Assembly: GCF_004337985.1 (NCBI RefSeq)
Contig: NC_043742.1
Coordinates: 1,102,176 to 1,166,175 of the forward strand
DNA: 64,000 bases
Direction of reading: 5' to 3'
Source: Pyricularia pennisetigena
Taxonomy: Eukaryota > Ascomycota > Sordariomycetes > Magnaporthales > Pyriculariaceae
The translations under genes were made by a program, and so were the position numbers. Positions 11,584 through 22,959 of this stretch are shown here, piece by piece. The notes under the pieces were generated by a model. That model was not told the origin of the DNA. It made no database searches and saw only the letters and a program-made list of their open reading frames with translations. Numbering within the stretch: the first letter of the stretch is position 1; every line of letters begins with the position of its first letter.

Positions 11584-12225
11584 TGTGAACATGGCTAGCG
11601 CAGGGCTAATTATATTAGCTACCCTGCATTATTTTATAACGGCTAGCACGGGCTAATTTTATTAGTCACCCTGCATCGAATAAATAAATAAATAATAAAT
11701 AAAACGTATACGCGTTTATACACACAAAGCTTTATATATTACGTCTTTGTTCATAGTTTCAACAATAAAACAAATACGTTATATTTAATCTAGCTTAGTG
11801 GTATAATGCACGTACCATAATCTATATTATATATACGTTAAAGTGCGTGGGTTCGAATCCCGTTGTGGTCGCGGATTTTCTGTGCATGCATAAGCACAAT
11901 AGGCCGTTAGGCTCAATAGGTCGGCAGGTCAGTCACATGAATAAGGCCAAATCATGTGACGTGACCCCGCATTCCGGATATCCGGATTGAAGATTTGCAC
12001 CTACGGATTCGAACACGTAATTTATAACTTAGCCTTAGATTTATCACCTTTATAACCTTCATCGATTCAACGATTCAACGAATCGATTGTGCAACAACAA
12101 TATATCATCTCTATTACCCGCTAGCAGACGGTTATCTGCCATTTCAACGTTCCATCAGCCTTATACGTGATCCACTTTTCCCCGCGTTCAAGATTAAGCT
12201 TATTTTATCTCGTAACCTCCTCACA
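11584..12225 (+). repeat. 3' LTR of copia element
   Basis: It is 642 bp and collinear with the 5' LTR. It is preceded by the purine run GGGGG (11,577-11,581) plus TA, the likely plus-strand primer. Differences from the 5' LTR are about twenty and almost all transitions, for example CAAAT/TAAAT at 11,695 and TTCATAC/TTTATAC at 11,717. It ends CTCCTCACA and is followed by ATTTT. Confidence 0.95.
11791..11870 (+). promoter_or_regulatory. tRNA-like Pol III A/B boxes in 3' LTR
   Basis: The A box TAGCTTAGTGG is at 11,791-11,801 and the B box GGTTCGAATCC at 11,850-11,860, identical to the 5' LTR. Only one difference, CGTTGAAG to CGTTAAAG, lies between the boxes. Both boxes are unchanged while other LTR positions have mutated; the number of sites is too small to claim selection. 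Confidence 0.65.
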
Positions 12226-12230
12226 ATTTT
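12226..12230. repeat. Right 5-bp target duplication of copia
   Basis: ATTTT follows the terminal CA of the 3' LTR and matches 6,252-6,256. Removing the element and one copy rejoins the LINE endonuclease sequence. Confidence 0.9.
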
Positions 12231-15200
12231 TTCCAATTTCCTTAGTATAATAATTGTAATTAATAGCAATTCTTACACAGGTTCCGACCACAAATTTTTT
12301 TATACCGCGTTGCGGACGCGCGGCGCCCCGCGCCCGGAAGCGGTAAACGTTTCGGTTAAGGACGACCGGTTACCAAAATTCGCGGAACTATTTGTTTTTA
12401 ATATGTAAAATATACCGGACCCGGGATCCGCGGCCGATGGTTACGTATTGGACGCGTAAGTAGCTGAATTTACAATTTTATAAAAGTAAATAACGTGGGT
12501 CGTGGGTACGCCGGCGGGAAAAAAGGGCAATTCGGCTCCTTAGTGGACCGAAAACCTTTGGACCGAATTTTAACGGGTTAAACGGAGCGTTATAAATAGG
12601 GTAAACGCCTTTACCGAGGAAAAAGTTTATACGAAAAGGGTGCGGGCCGCGAAACGGGAATATTGGAGGTACCGGATTAATTAATTGCGCGACGATAAGG
12701 ATTTGTGGAATATAATAGGTTAATTAGGAACCGGACCACGCCTCCGGTCCCCGCCGTTAATTATTAACGGCGAGCAAATAAACGAGCCCTTAATAAAAAC
12801 GGAAATATTGCAACGGGAGGTATTTAACCGATTTTCGGCGGAAAATAACCTATACAAAAACCTTTTGGAGGCCTGGTCGCCGGATAAAATAAAAATCCCT
12901 TAAAACACCCAAATTAATGCGGAAAAGGCGGAACGTTTTCATATTGGGGTTACGAATACGTTCCCGGGTATCGACGGAATAACCGTCCGGTTATTAAAAG
13001 CCGGATAGGTTTCGTTGGCCGAACCGGTGCGCAGGTTTTACCAACGTTGCCTGGAATTCGGGCATTTCCCAACGTTTTAAAAAAAGGCCGAAATCGCGAT
13101 GCTACCGAAAACGGGGAAAAAAAACCGGAATAACGTTCGATTTTAGCGGTTTATAACCCTTTTTTTTTATATCGGAAAAGGCTTCGAAAGGTTCGTTACA
13201 CGTCGGATAATTTGGGCTATATATAATAACAGGTTCCTTAATTGTACCCACGGCGGTATTTTACCCAAACGATCGGCGACGGATTTGGTTTATATTTTCG
13301 CTTATAATATCGAATAGGTTTTAACTCGCGGGGAGGAAATTATTTTTATTATATACGACGTCCAAGGCGCCTTCGACGCCCTTTTCCATAGGCGATTAAT
13401 ACGGAAAATGCGGAATTTCGGGTTTAATAAAATGCTTTTTAAATTCGTAATTAATTTTTGAAACGGCCGCCAGGCCCGAATCCGGTTGGAAAATATAACC
13501 ACGGGCTTTAAGCGGCTTAGGTGCGGCACCCCGTAAAGGTTTCCCTTTTCCCCGATCCTATATATATTATATTTGGCGTACTTCGTTAAAAACGGTACGA
13601 AATGGCGGTTAATATACGCAAACGACGTATTTATATAAAAATCGTTACCGTTATTGGAGGAAAACGTACATTGGTTGGAAAATAAATTCCGGAATATACA
13701 CGAAATTGCGGCGGAAAAAAAAATCTATTTTGCAGCGGAAAAAACAAAAATAATTTATATTATTAAAAAAAAATATAATCGCAACCCGGAAATCCGGATT
13801 AATGGTAAAACGGTTACCCCGGCCCAATTACCGGGCGGCCGACGCGGATAAAACGTTTCCGGGGCCGAACGGTACCCGGGTATGCGTTGGTTTGGTTTTT
13901 AATTTAACCGGCGGTTAAACGGGCGCCGTTACGTGGCCGAAAAAGCTATTAAAGCAATGGCGGTCGCTATTTACTTTAAAAATTTTGGGGTAATAAAATA
14001 CGGACCGCTTGCGGCTATATTTCGCAAAATAGCGGTGGTATACGTAAATTCCTCGGCCATTTACGTAACCGAGGTATAATATAACCCAGCGCATAAACAA
14101 AAAAAATTCCTTAAAATATTAAATAAACCGCTGGTTTTAGCGGTACGGGCTATTTTCCCGGCGTATAAAACCATTTTTTCGTCCATTATTTTTAAGGACG
14201 TAGGATTACCTTCGGCCCGTATCGCGCTGGCCCATACCCGTTTAAAATACGGCGTCCGATTAAAATTTGTGGATAAAAAGTAACTTTTTATTAACCGTTT
14301 GCGTAAAATTTCGCCTACCCGTAACCCAGGCCAATTGGCCACGATTTTGCAAACGGTTATACAATTCCTCCCGCGGTTCCGGAAATTAAAATTGCGCGCA
14401 CCTCGCAATACCCCGGATTTTCGCATTAACCCCACCGGAGGAATCCCAAAAAAGGAAACGGTTCGCCGTTTTATAAAATGGTTGGATATAATATTAATTA
14501 AAAATATCGTGGTATTTACGGATTATTCGGAAAAATACGAAAATAATTACGTCCAAATAAGGTACGGATGGACCGTTTTTAGGGCGGGTTTGGAATTTGC
14601 CGCAAATTCCGTATTTATTACGCCGGAAAACCACGTTTTCGACGCCGAAACGATTAACGCTTTAAAAAAACTATAAACGTTAATTAAAATTAAACCAGGC
14701 GCCCGGATTTGGATTTATATAAATAATACTTCGGTTATTTGGGGTTTTGAAAACGACGCGCCGCGTTCGTCCCAATAAACCTTTTTAAAATTCCATAATT
14801 TTATCGATTTATTCCGAAAATAAAATACCGAAATTCGGGTCCGTTAATATTTTAAATATTAAGGAATTCCGGCAAACGACCGGGTTAACGCGTTAATTAA
14901 AAGCGGTTCCGTTTAACCGCCGGACCTAAACCCGAAAATTTAATAAACCATATATAACGGTACCGGTACGGTTTTTAAAACCATTTTTTCGAATATCGAA
15001 AAGGATTGGTAATGTAAAAAACTTTGTAAACGGTCCCCCGCATATAAGGAATGGAAATTCCAATATACACCGAAAAAGGAGCCCGAGGAATTGTGTTTGT
15101 TAAAACCCCTATTAAGCCATTATTTGGCCATAAAAACCAACTATAACGATTTTAAAATTTATTACGACCGTTTTAATTATTAGGATATAAACATTTTATA

Positions 15201-15525
15201 TATTTGGTGCTGGAAACGGACCTTTTTTAAATACCCGGTATATTGCCGCTATTCGCGGGCGGTGTGGAAAAACTGGCCGTAATTTAATAACGACCGGCCG
15301 GTCGGGCCGCCAAACCGCGCCCAACGCCGTAAATTCTTCCAAATAAATTTCGAATAACCGAAAAACTTTAAAACGTTTTCGATAACCATTAATTATTTTA
15401 ACGCCCGCCCTAAAACGGCCCGCCAGCGCCCCGCGCGCCACGAACGCATTTAACGCCTAAAAACACCGATCGTAAACGATTTAAATTCGGACGAGGAATA
15501 AATTTATTACCTTTTTACCTATATT
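12231..15525 (+). pseudogene. LINE ORF2, 3' part: EN end, RT, RNase H
   Basis: It opens with the last endonuclease block, YTGSDHKFF near 12,276 (compare SDH). The RT follows: IYDVQGAFDALFHRRLI near 13,351; RCGTP-stop-RFPFSPILYIL near 13,520, where a Gln codon has become TAA; and YANDV at 13,615-13,629, the catalytic YADD box with Asp changed to Asn. The RNase H region carries IRVR...GIPANDRVNALIKSG near 14,830-14,910. The C-terminus has NYNDFKIYYDRFNY then WCWKRTFFKYPVYC near 15,140-15,250, the decayed HxxF/CxCG...H...C zinc region of Tad1-type elements. Loss of the RT Asp and dozens of stops mean the enzyme is dead. The changes fit C-to-T on both strands. Confidence 0.82.
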
Positions 15526-15785
15526 TTACGGTACTAGCCCGTTAAACAAACCCTCCGTACATTTTAGGCACGGGGTCGCGTCAGTAAACTAACCCCCTAA
15601 GCAGGACCGGGCCCGAACCCGGTCAGGTACGATCCGCCTCTGCCCCCTTTGCCGTCCCCTATGTAAATAAAGAAGATAGAACGCGCGCCGAAATACCCCT
15701 TGGGAGGTTACTAACAGCCGGCTAATAAGCCGGGCCGAGCCCGGCGTTAAATAATAATACTACTACTACTATTACTACTACTATT
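15526..15785 (+). repeat. LINE 3' end with TAC-repeat tail
   Basis: A GC-rich segment without a frame (CCGGGCCCGAACCCGG near 15,607 and GCCGGGCCGAGCCCGGC near 15,728 can form hairpins) leads into AATAATAATACTACTACTACTATTACTACTACT at about 15,746-15,780. LINEs often end in A-rich or simple-repeat tails made by target-primed reverse transcription, so I take this as the element terminus. Sequence after 15,785 has a different composition. Confidence 0.55.
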
Positions 15786-16128
15786 TGGACAAAAGGACTT
15801 TAAATTTAACATGAAAGTTCTAAAGGCTTTGTACGCAGGAAAAACTACGTTTACAAGCCAGGCAGAAACAAATCCGGACAAACAAGGAGGCCCATGCAAC
15901 CCGAATCCATCGGCAGGAAAAATGGTGGGTAAAGCAGATTTTTACCTCGTGGGCGTCCGCGTTTCCTTTTACAAAAGTTTTTCTTATTCCAAAATTATTA
16001 AAATATATAACAGATCGATCAAAAAACGAATTTGGGGTTAGCTGTGGCTGCAAACTTAAACTTCTCGGAACCACTGTCTGGACAAACCGGCGCGCCTATC
16101 TTCATACTCGGAACAACCGTTCGAACCA
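15786..16128. other. Spacer, nothing recognised
   Basis: It separates the LINE tail from the end of the nuclease gene. A plus-strand frame of 76 codons at 15,811 has no motif, and the opposite strand is open over almost the same bases. It is probably the 3' flank of the minus-strand gene. Confidence 0.3.
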
Positions 16129-17409
16129 TTATTTAAAATCAATATCTATCCAATAACCCAAAATGCGCAATACAGCCAAAAGTTTGTATAAATCACGCAA
16201 ATTCGAAATGCTCCCAATCGAGATTTTATATACTAGTTCAAATACCTCGCCACCCCTATTGCAAACGAACGCCAAATTCCATGCATGCTCCGTAACCAAA
16301 ATAACTGGTATGGTATCAGGAAAACGGATATTATCAGCGCAGCTATCCACCCAGGCCTGGACTCTCTTATACCATACGATTGTCCATAAAACAAATTAAA
16401 TACGGCCTTATTCGGCTCCCGCAGCAGAAACCTTAGTCTTAACGTTTACACCAATCGGCCGCAAAATTAACGGGTTATATATGGTTTGGTTAATAAATAA
16501 ATCTGCTAAAAGGTCGCTAGTATAAATACGCTTTTTAATTACTGCCAAAGGAGTCGAAGCAGTATCCAAAGTTAGGGCAAAATCTACCATCTTTCCCCCG
16601 ACAATATTGCCAAAACACCTGATCGACCCGGATTTTAACGTTAAAATTAAAGGTCCTGGCGAAATGCGGGTAATTGGAAGCTATTTAGACTTAATTTTTG
16701 CTGTTATAATCAAATGGCGAAAAACACCACGGATTGCGGTTATTACCAATTTGAACAACGGACCGTAAACTTCCAGGTTCTATATAATTTCAAATACCTT
16801 TTCGCTCGAGCATTTTGCTGCTAGGGTTTGGATTTCAAAAATTTTTTCCAATTCCCGTTCCGCAACCGCGCCACCAATATCGGTTTGCTGTTTAAACCAA
16901 CCAACGGGCCATTCTCTTTTTCCGGCGGTTTATATAATATCGTTAATGGCTAATTGGACCTCCGCCGGCGTAAATAAGTTTCTATAATGCATAATATCCT
17001 CGATACGCTTATAAATAGTGAGCATATTAGGGGGGAATTGTTTTTTTGGTACTATAAACGGAATAAGTGTTATGGGTATAGCTAACTTCCGTAAATCGTT
17101 CGTCTTTTTAACCGGGCTTACAAAGCGTCGCCTAGGGGTTAGACCGGAACCAGATTAACTGGAACCGGAAACTATCGAACCCGAGCTTTGGGACTAATTT
17201 GCATTTGGGCGAAAGGCAAGCGACGAAGGCAAAATATGGTATAACGGGATACCACCTTTTTGTGCTCGTGGTGTCGGGTCGTTAATCGCTTCGGCTGTGA
17301 TATCGCTGTCGATTAAATTGGCCGTGCGAAAAATAATTAATTTAAAATCGTCGGAAGTTATAAGCCGCCTTCGTTTCGATGGAAACGTGGAAGGCGGTGT
17401 TAAAAACAT
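16129..17409 (-). pseudogene. PDDEXK_12-like nuclease gene, stops only
   Basis: One frame runs from an ATG at 17,409 to a TAA at 16,129-16,131, 427 codons, with no indel; only a few premature TAA/TAG codons interrupt it. The order fits the fungal PD-(D/E)XK nuclease-like family. There is a Ser/Pro-rich N-terminus with PTPRAQKGGIPLY and SQSSGS, then LRKLAIPITLIPF and NLFTPAEVQLAINDI near 16,960. Next are GGKMVDFALTLD near 16,590 and INQTIYNPLILRPIGVNVKT near 16,480, which holds the E/K-type motif with VKTK in place of IETK. Then come VLWTIVWYKRV near 16,385, the C-terminal FVCNRGGEVFEL near 16,270 and LLAVLRILGYWID near 16,160. The length equals the usual 400-430 residues. The role is inferred from the fold family as a nuclease of unknown target. 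A second, more decayed copy is at 39.2-39.8 kb on the other strand. RIP-type Q/W-to-stop changes are the only damage. Confidence 0.75.
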
Positions 17410-19430
17410 AATAATTTTATGGGCATTATATTTATTAAATTCGTCATACCTAAATTGCTCCTTCGATTCTTAAGGTGCGGTAACGTCGATCCATAAACTC
17501 ACGCGACACCACAAGCAAATTTGAAACGGTTCGGTTACAAATAATATCGTTGCATAAGTTGAAAATATGGCGATTAATGCGTCGGAATGTTTAAATGCGG
17601 TGGAACGACAAAACCGATAATGGTTTATTCTAAATGGTTCGGGTTATTGCAACAACCAATTAATGGGTCCAAATAAACAAATCATATCATTTTTGCTCAA
17701 ATTAAGGCGATTCGGCCACATTTTAGGGTTAAATTACTCGGGTGCAAACTTGGCTGTCTCTGGGTCCTAAATTAATATATCGCTTTAATTAATTAAATCG
17801 AGCCACGATCGAACGTAGCGATTACTTCGATTTGTGTTAACAATTATATCCATATTTAAATGGGTGATAATGTGTCGCAATTGACGGGATTGCTTTGCAA
17901 AACAGAGGATCCCCTTGTAGCGGAAAAATCGCTTGCTGTAGCTTTGGATTTTGGAATGGGACCGTCATAGTTACCTAGGTTACCGAGGTTGTTGGGTTTC
18001 GTTACGTATGCATCGACCTCACGTAACCAACTAAGCTCTCGAATTTGGACAACTATATTATAACTGTTACAACATATTGAAATTGAATATTGGGTTTAAA
18101 TCGAGCCTCTGGACGGTTTGGGGCCTTTTGGTACTGTATCCAAAGGTTAAATAATTGACGCTGGATGCAAAGGAATTATTTCGATAATGGCTTGCTCGCG
18201 CCGCGTTATTATTGCGTTTTCTATTTAAACACGGTTATTATATGCGGCAAATGCATGGCGGTACATGCATAAAATCACAAAATCGACTCCTAAACCCGCC
18301 ATTTGATAATTGCGCTTAAAAACACACAATGTCTAGAAAATTGCTCCTCTGCGTCCGACATTCATCGAAATGAACATGTTTAATCTATGGTTTCCCGCCT
18401 TTACTTCGCCGTCTACAAACCCCCAATTTTCGCTTATTGGAAATATTTAATACCATTTTATTTATCCCAACCGTCCTCGTTCCTTTTATCCCCATAATCG
18501 TAATTCCCCCTCCCCCAGTTTATTGTTTTTGCCCTTTTTAATATTGCGATACTGCTATAAACCAAAATTGCCCGATTTATGTCTGGGTTTGGTCAATTAT
18601 TCAAAATTTTGTGCATGGTTTATATTTTTTGCCCCTCCGTTTCCATTCCGCTCGTAACGTCAAATTTGGTATATATGACGGCGGTGGTGGGTTTTTGCCA
18701 AAAAAGCCTGCACTTTCACAAAACTGCTATACGGTTTGGTGGTTTACCAATATAACCCTATATATAACCAAGCCATTTTAAATGGGATTAGCGTGGTACC
18801 ACGATCCACAATTAAATATAAAAGTTGAAAATTCCATAGATTTCCTCCACTATTTATTATAATGCGACATAAAAACCCGCGTTTTGCCGCCCCATCGATA
18901 ACGTAATACCATAACAAAGGGCCTCCTCCATAAATTAAAATTGAAATTAAAATTTCCTGGCAGCATTAATTAGTAAAATTAGTGAAAAAAGGCCCCTTTA
19001 AATCCTTCCTTGCTGGCGCTGTTACAACTTAAAAGCAGCGCGGCTATTAACTCCTGCAGGATAATTAACCCACTCCTGGATTTGGTAAAATAACTAAACA
19101 TTCGAAAATGCAAAGGGGTGTAAAATTTGTTATCGCACAACTAAGCACCTGGCACCACCACTCTTTAAGTGAATAAATCTAAACCAACCATACAATTCGC
19201 AAATATAAGCCCTATGGCCTACGATTTCGTCCAAAACGACAATTTTTAAACTTTTCTACGGATAGGTTCAGAACATATAACGTCCAAAAATCTACATTCC
19301 AACCTATTCGTCACACCCAAACGCCAATATTAAAATTATTTATAACGTATTAACCAAATTGGTTTCTATCCCCAAATATTCCTTCCAAAAACCCCCCAGC
19401 AAATTAAAACTAGCAAAAACTCCTAAAATT
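17410..19430. other. Decayed unassigned sequence between two genes
   Basis: About 2 kb without a recognisable product. Short protein-like pieces occur on the plus strand near 17,590-17,960, for example LKLRRFGHILGLNYSGANLA and FVLTIISIFKWVIM, but I cannot place them. The density of stops is as high as in clear RIP relics. An A/T- and CCA-rich stretch follows from 18,400. Confidence 0.3.
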
Positions 19431-19439
19431 AATATTAAA

Positions 19440-19907
19440 TTATAATACGGCGTCTGCCAACCTAACACAAATCCCTCCTGCATCCCTCGCAAAGCTTTTA
19501 TTTGTACGGAAGGCCCTTTTTTCTCAGTAAAGAGGTGGCTTCACTGGCACGCCCGCCCACTTTTTAAACCAGTATATTACCCTTTTTATATAGGAACCTC
19601 GGTCAAAAATTAACCAACCGAGCCAACCACACAGTTTACACTCCTGGTTATAAATTATAACGTTATAGCAACCGCCGCGGAATTGCCGAATCCATATGCC
19701 CACTGTCCTACTAAACCAACCCCCGCTAACGCATTGCCGGTTACGGCACGTAAAACGTCCTATAACGTTTATCACCCATTAATTCCTGGGCCGAGCTCGC
19801 TCGTCTAAACTATTTTCCCATATAATGGTCACATTTTCAGGCATAGCCTGGAAAATATCTTAATAAAGCTTCGGATATATGCGCGATAATGGAGCCATAT
19901 TTTGCAT
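19440..19907 (-). pseudogene. zf-3CxxC-type zinc finger protein, broken
   Basis: The frame can start at 19,907 (or 19,898, in frame) with MAPLSRIYPKLY, then DIFQAMPENVTIIWENS. The zinc region follows: VIGRFTCRNRQC, IWIRQFRGGCYNVIIYNQEC, KLCGWLGWLIFD and IYWFKKWAGVPVKPPLY, ending at 19,524. This is the arrangement of the 3CxxC family (CxxC pairs with a YNQ-C-x2-C core and a KKWAGVPVxxPPY tail). Past a TGA after PPLY, the tail ALRGMQEGFVLGW is visible in the next frame near 19,490, so there is also a one-base shift. Internal TAA codons occur at 19,850 and 19,780. Nucleic-acid or protein binding is inferred from the family; no function is known here. Confidence 0.7.
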
Positions 19908-20874
19908 ATTTTTTGTCCTCGTTATTATGCGGCCGGGTTTGGTTTAAAACTGTTAATCTAGTAATTTATAATTATGCAATAAATAGCCACTTTTTCAATA
20001 CATCGACGGCTTATCGGTAATTGCATCGCTTTTAAATGCAACGAAGCTATGGTCTAGGTTTAAAATATAAGTTGATAGTACCCGACCATTATATCGAAAC
20101 GATGCTGGCAAAAATTGTTGCTTTCTCTACGAAACATGTGGTTATAACGAGCCAAAAGATTAAATGCAAGCGATAAACTATGCTTGTAAAAGAGTTTCGA
20201 TTAGGCGATTTTTGACCCTCAAAATTGGTATCACACCCGAAAAATTTATAAAAAGTGCAAACGACTTAATCTTTCGTCTAATAATTAATAATATAGTTTA
20301 TAAACTTGCAGTTTCGTTCGGGGACCGAAAGTTTCGTCCTGCAGGCTAATTATTGGTAAACTATAAACATAATTTGAAATGCAAAATAAAATATTAAAAT
20401 AAAACATTAATTTAATAACATACTCCAATGGTATAACTCATAACTGAAAACAATGTATAATTAGCTTTAAACTTAAAAAAAAAGGTTTGGAATTAGGTCC
20501 AACAAGGTTCGCAGGGACAGAACCAATGTTCGTACAACTGCAGGTGGAAAAGCCAAAGCTTTCGTTATTCAAGTCGTCCGGAAAATGCCGATTTGGGAAA
20601 TGCAGTTAAAGTTTGTGCATTTGGCGAACCATAACAGGTATTACATCCTTTTATACTAAAGCTGCGATCCCACGACTAACATAATTAAATAATAACGGGG
20701 TAATCCAAAGGTGTTTTTATCCCGTTTTCGTCGTTTTATAGGCAGATATTTCCGCCAAATCTAGCCCTAACCGTTCCTATAAATTTGCAATTATTGCGTT
20801 TATTATCCAAGACCAATAGGAAAAGCGGTCGTTTGGTGTTAAACCGCTTATGCGTTAATCCATTTCCGTAAACA

Positions 20875-22191
20875 TTACAACCGATTGTATTTGCAGCGGT
20901 GGTATACCATAATAAGGCATTTTTCGCACTTATAAATATAGTTTGGGAGGTAATCGTGATATTCCTCGCACCGATACCTGCCCGATCGGTATTCCCAGCT
21001 AATGTATTGGCATTAATGGTTCACTTTAAAATAAGCAGCGGTTCCTCGCATCCGTTCCTAACGCGCTAAAGGGTCCAAAAGACGGACCTGTGGGTTTCTG
21101 GCGATAACGTTCGCGGCTCGATTATATAAGCGACGTTCGTCCCATTGTTAACAAATGCAAATTTTCCACCGTTTACCGCAAAAATAGCAAAATTGTGCTC
21201 GGCAGCGATATGCTATGCGTAACAATGCATCGGTTAATCAATTTGCGAAGAAAAATCATATCGAAGGAAATGGATATAGTTTATTTATATAATAGCAGCC
21301 AACTCCAAGTTCGACGATACGGAAGCAGTTGTAACACCGCTGCCAACCCTCCTAAACCGCCAATTCCAGCACCTGCTGGACGCCGGAATCCTGGGGGCAA
21401 TCCCCGGCATGCTCGGCCCCCTTGCATATCGTGCAAATCCTTTTGTTACATTTAACATAAACAACCGTATTTTTGACTTTATTAACAAACCGTGGCGGCA
21501 CGAACGTGGAGTATTTTGGGTCGTAACAATACACCTTACTAAATATTTCCAGCTCCATTTTTTTGGCCTTAAACCGGCCTACCAGGTCCGGGGTTAAAAA
21601 AATGCGATTTTTGTTTAAAGGGATGCGCTGCTGGTAACAGCGTGGGGGGTACAGCGACTCGTTAAAAGTTAAAGTTTGGAAAAGAGAATTTAGGCATTTT
21701 CGGTAATATTCGTGGGAGCAGGGACAGCGCGCCACATTAATAAAATCAAACTCGTCGCCGCAACCGGTATAATTCCTCCTTAGGCGTCGCTTAACAACGC
21801 GGCGAACGCCCTATAAAAAAGATTCCGCGTCGGGGAGCTCGGGGTCCTGGTCTTGGTTATCTTCCTTTGGCTTTTTTCGGTCGGTAACGTAAAAAAGCCT
21901 CAATTTATCGACGAATTCGTCGTCGAACTGAATATCCCGCTATACCTGTTTTGGGTCGAGGTACCTAATAATATTAACATTTTTGGTCACGGTTTCAGCA
22001 ATATTTTCGCACATGGTTCGATCGGACGCAAAAACTGTTTACGTTGTAAATTCTTTCCTGAAAAATTCCGTAGCTATGGCAATATTAGGGAGCCCATTGT
22101 TTTCCCGGCCCTTTCCCTTTATTTTGGACTTTAGGGCGTCCAAATCTTCCAGCATTAGCTGGACGCCCAACGAAAGGGAAGCAGAATCCAT
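20875..22191 (-). pseudogene. RBR (RING-IBR-RING) E3 ligase gene, broken
   Basis: It starts at ATG 22,191 (MDSASLSLGVQLMLEDLDAL). An N-terminal region of about 150 codons leads to RING1, RCPCSHEYYRKCLNSLF near 21,735. The IBR-like segment has YCYDPKYSTFVPPRF and KCNKRICTICKGAEHAGDC. RING2 has GWQRCYNCFRIVELGVGC near 21,345, then RCRAQFCYFCGKRWKICIC near 21,205. The C-terminus is YRCEEYHDYLPNYIYKC...HRCKYNRL, ending at TAA 20,875. All of it is in one frame. A 72-nt intron can be placed at 21,213-21,284, with acceptor ATAG and a donor reading AT instead of GT. Several zinc-binding Cys are Tyr (TGC/TGT to TAC/TAT) and at least six codons are stops. RBR proteins pass ubiquitin through a RING2 Cys; this copy cannot. 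Confidence 0.82.
21213..21284 (-). other. 72-nt intron with mutated donor in RBR gene
   Basis: Removing these bases joins CYYI-T to YRCRAQFCY, the normal spacing of RING2. The acceptor on the minus strand reads CATAG and an ATTAACC branch-like site lies upstream of it, but the first bases are ATAAAC where GTAAAC is expected. A single G-to-A change explains this. The length is a multiple of three, so the frame stays the same across it. Confidence 0.6.
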
Positions 22192-22950
22192 TATTGCGTC
22201 CTGCTTTAAAATATAATAAAAGGAAAAAGAACAAAAACGATAATTTTATATGATTTTTTTGCCGTAAAAAAGACCATATGTTTTTATAATCGCAATTGGG
22301 GGGAAATACGGAATATTTTAAACTTAAATACACAAATTAAAAAAACTTTCAACCATCCAAATAATGCGATTGGCTAACCCATTATTTGAAAGTGCGTTCT
22401 ACCAAATACCGATATATGTTTTGATAAATTTTGACAGTTAATTAAACTTTTAATCCAACCTTATGCGGTTCCCTACATCAGGTATACCAAATTAGTACTT
22501 CGGAATTGAATTTGGCACAAGAAAAAAGGAAACAAATCAGGTATCAATAAACTCGGGGTATTTTTAATAGGGACAATATGGGTTTACCGACACTCCGGCT
22601 AACTTTAACTTTACTATAATTTGATAGCAATACCGTTTGAAATTATAAATAAATTTGTGATAATATATTGGTATGCTTAAAAACAGGCTTTTTGATTTCA
22701 CCCGGGAAACTATCGATTACAAACGTTATAAAAATTGCTACGTGTCGATCACTAAATAAGCAGGTACACATTCCACGACTGAGTAACATTAAAGCCTTTT
22801 TTCCAAAATCTGACGCAACTTTTTTTGTCCATCCAGGGTTTAAGATTTTGGAGCGGTATGGAAAGTATTTCGAAAAAAAGGTAAATCAACTAAATATATA
22901 GGGTTTTTACCCAGACTAATCGTAAAAACAATTCAATGTCGCCACATCTA
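22192..22950. other. AT-rich spacer upstream of RBR and BTB genes
   Basis: It would contain the divergent promoters of the minus-strand RBR gene and the plus-strand BTB gene. A 77-codon frame at 22,668-22,901 shows no known motif. No TATA or operator element can be argued for in such AT-rich DNA. Confidence 0.3.
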
Positions 22951-22959
22951 CTCCATTCC

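Larger units (their letters stand above)
6257..12225 (+). mobile_element. Complete Ty1/copia LTR retrotransposon, 5,969 bp
   Basis: Both LTRs are 642 bp, start TGTGAAC and end ACA, and are flanked by ATTTT. Inside lie a primer binding site directly after the 5' LTR, one gag-pol frame with domains in copia order (protease, integrase, RT, RNase H), and a G-run with the 3' LTR immediately after it. The element is inserted in the endonuclease region of a LINE in the same orientation. By eye the LTRs differ at roughly twenty positions, nearly all C/T or G/A transitions and mostly in CA/TA context, so the element is fairly young but has had light RIP. It is much better preserved than its surroundings. 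The internal Q-to-stop change and the lack of a visible gag start make autonomous activity unlikely. Confidence 0.95.
3900..15785 (+). mobile_element. Tad1-like LINE, RIP-degraded, split by copia
   Basis: A non-LTR retrotransposon runs left to right in two pieces, 3,900-6,251 and 12,231-15,785, with a copia element between them. In order it shows an ORF1-like region, an APE-type endonuclease, a reverse transcriptase, an RNase H and a C-terminal Cys/His region, followed by a GC-rich 3' end and a tail of TAC/ACT repeats (15,746-15,775). RNase H after RT and the C-terminal zinc region fit the Tad1 group of fungal LINEs. Almost every conserved Gln/Trp codon position carries TAA or TAG and several Asp/Glu have become Asn/Lys, so it cannot be active. 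Without the insertion the element would be about 5.9 kb. The left end is uncertain because no poly-A or target duplication was found for the LINE itself. Confidence 0.8.

Noticed and set aside
15196..15441. Minus-strand 81-codon frame with Arg/Ala-rich product
   Set aside because: It is the complement of the LINE C-terminal region, whose plus-strand motifs are recognisable.
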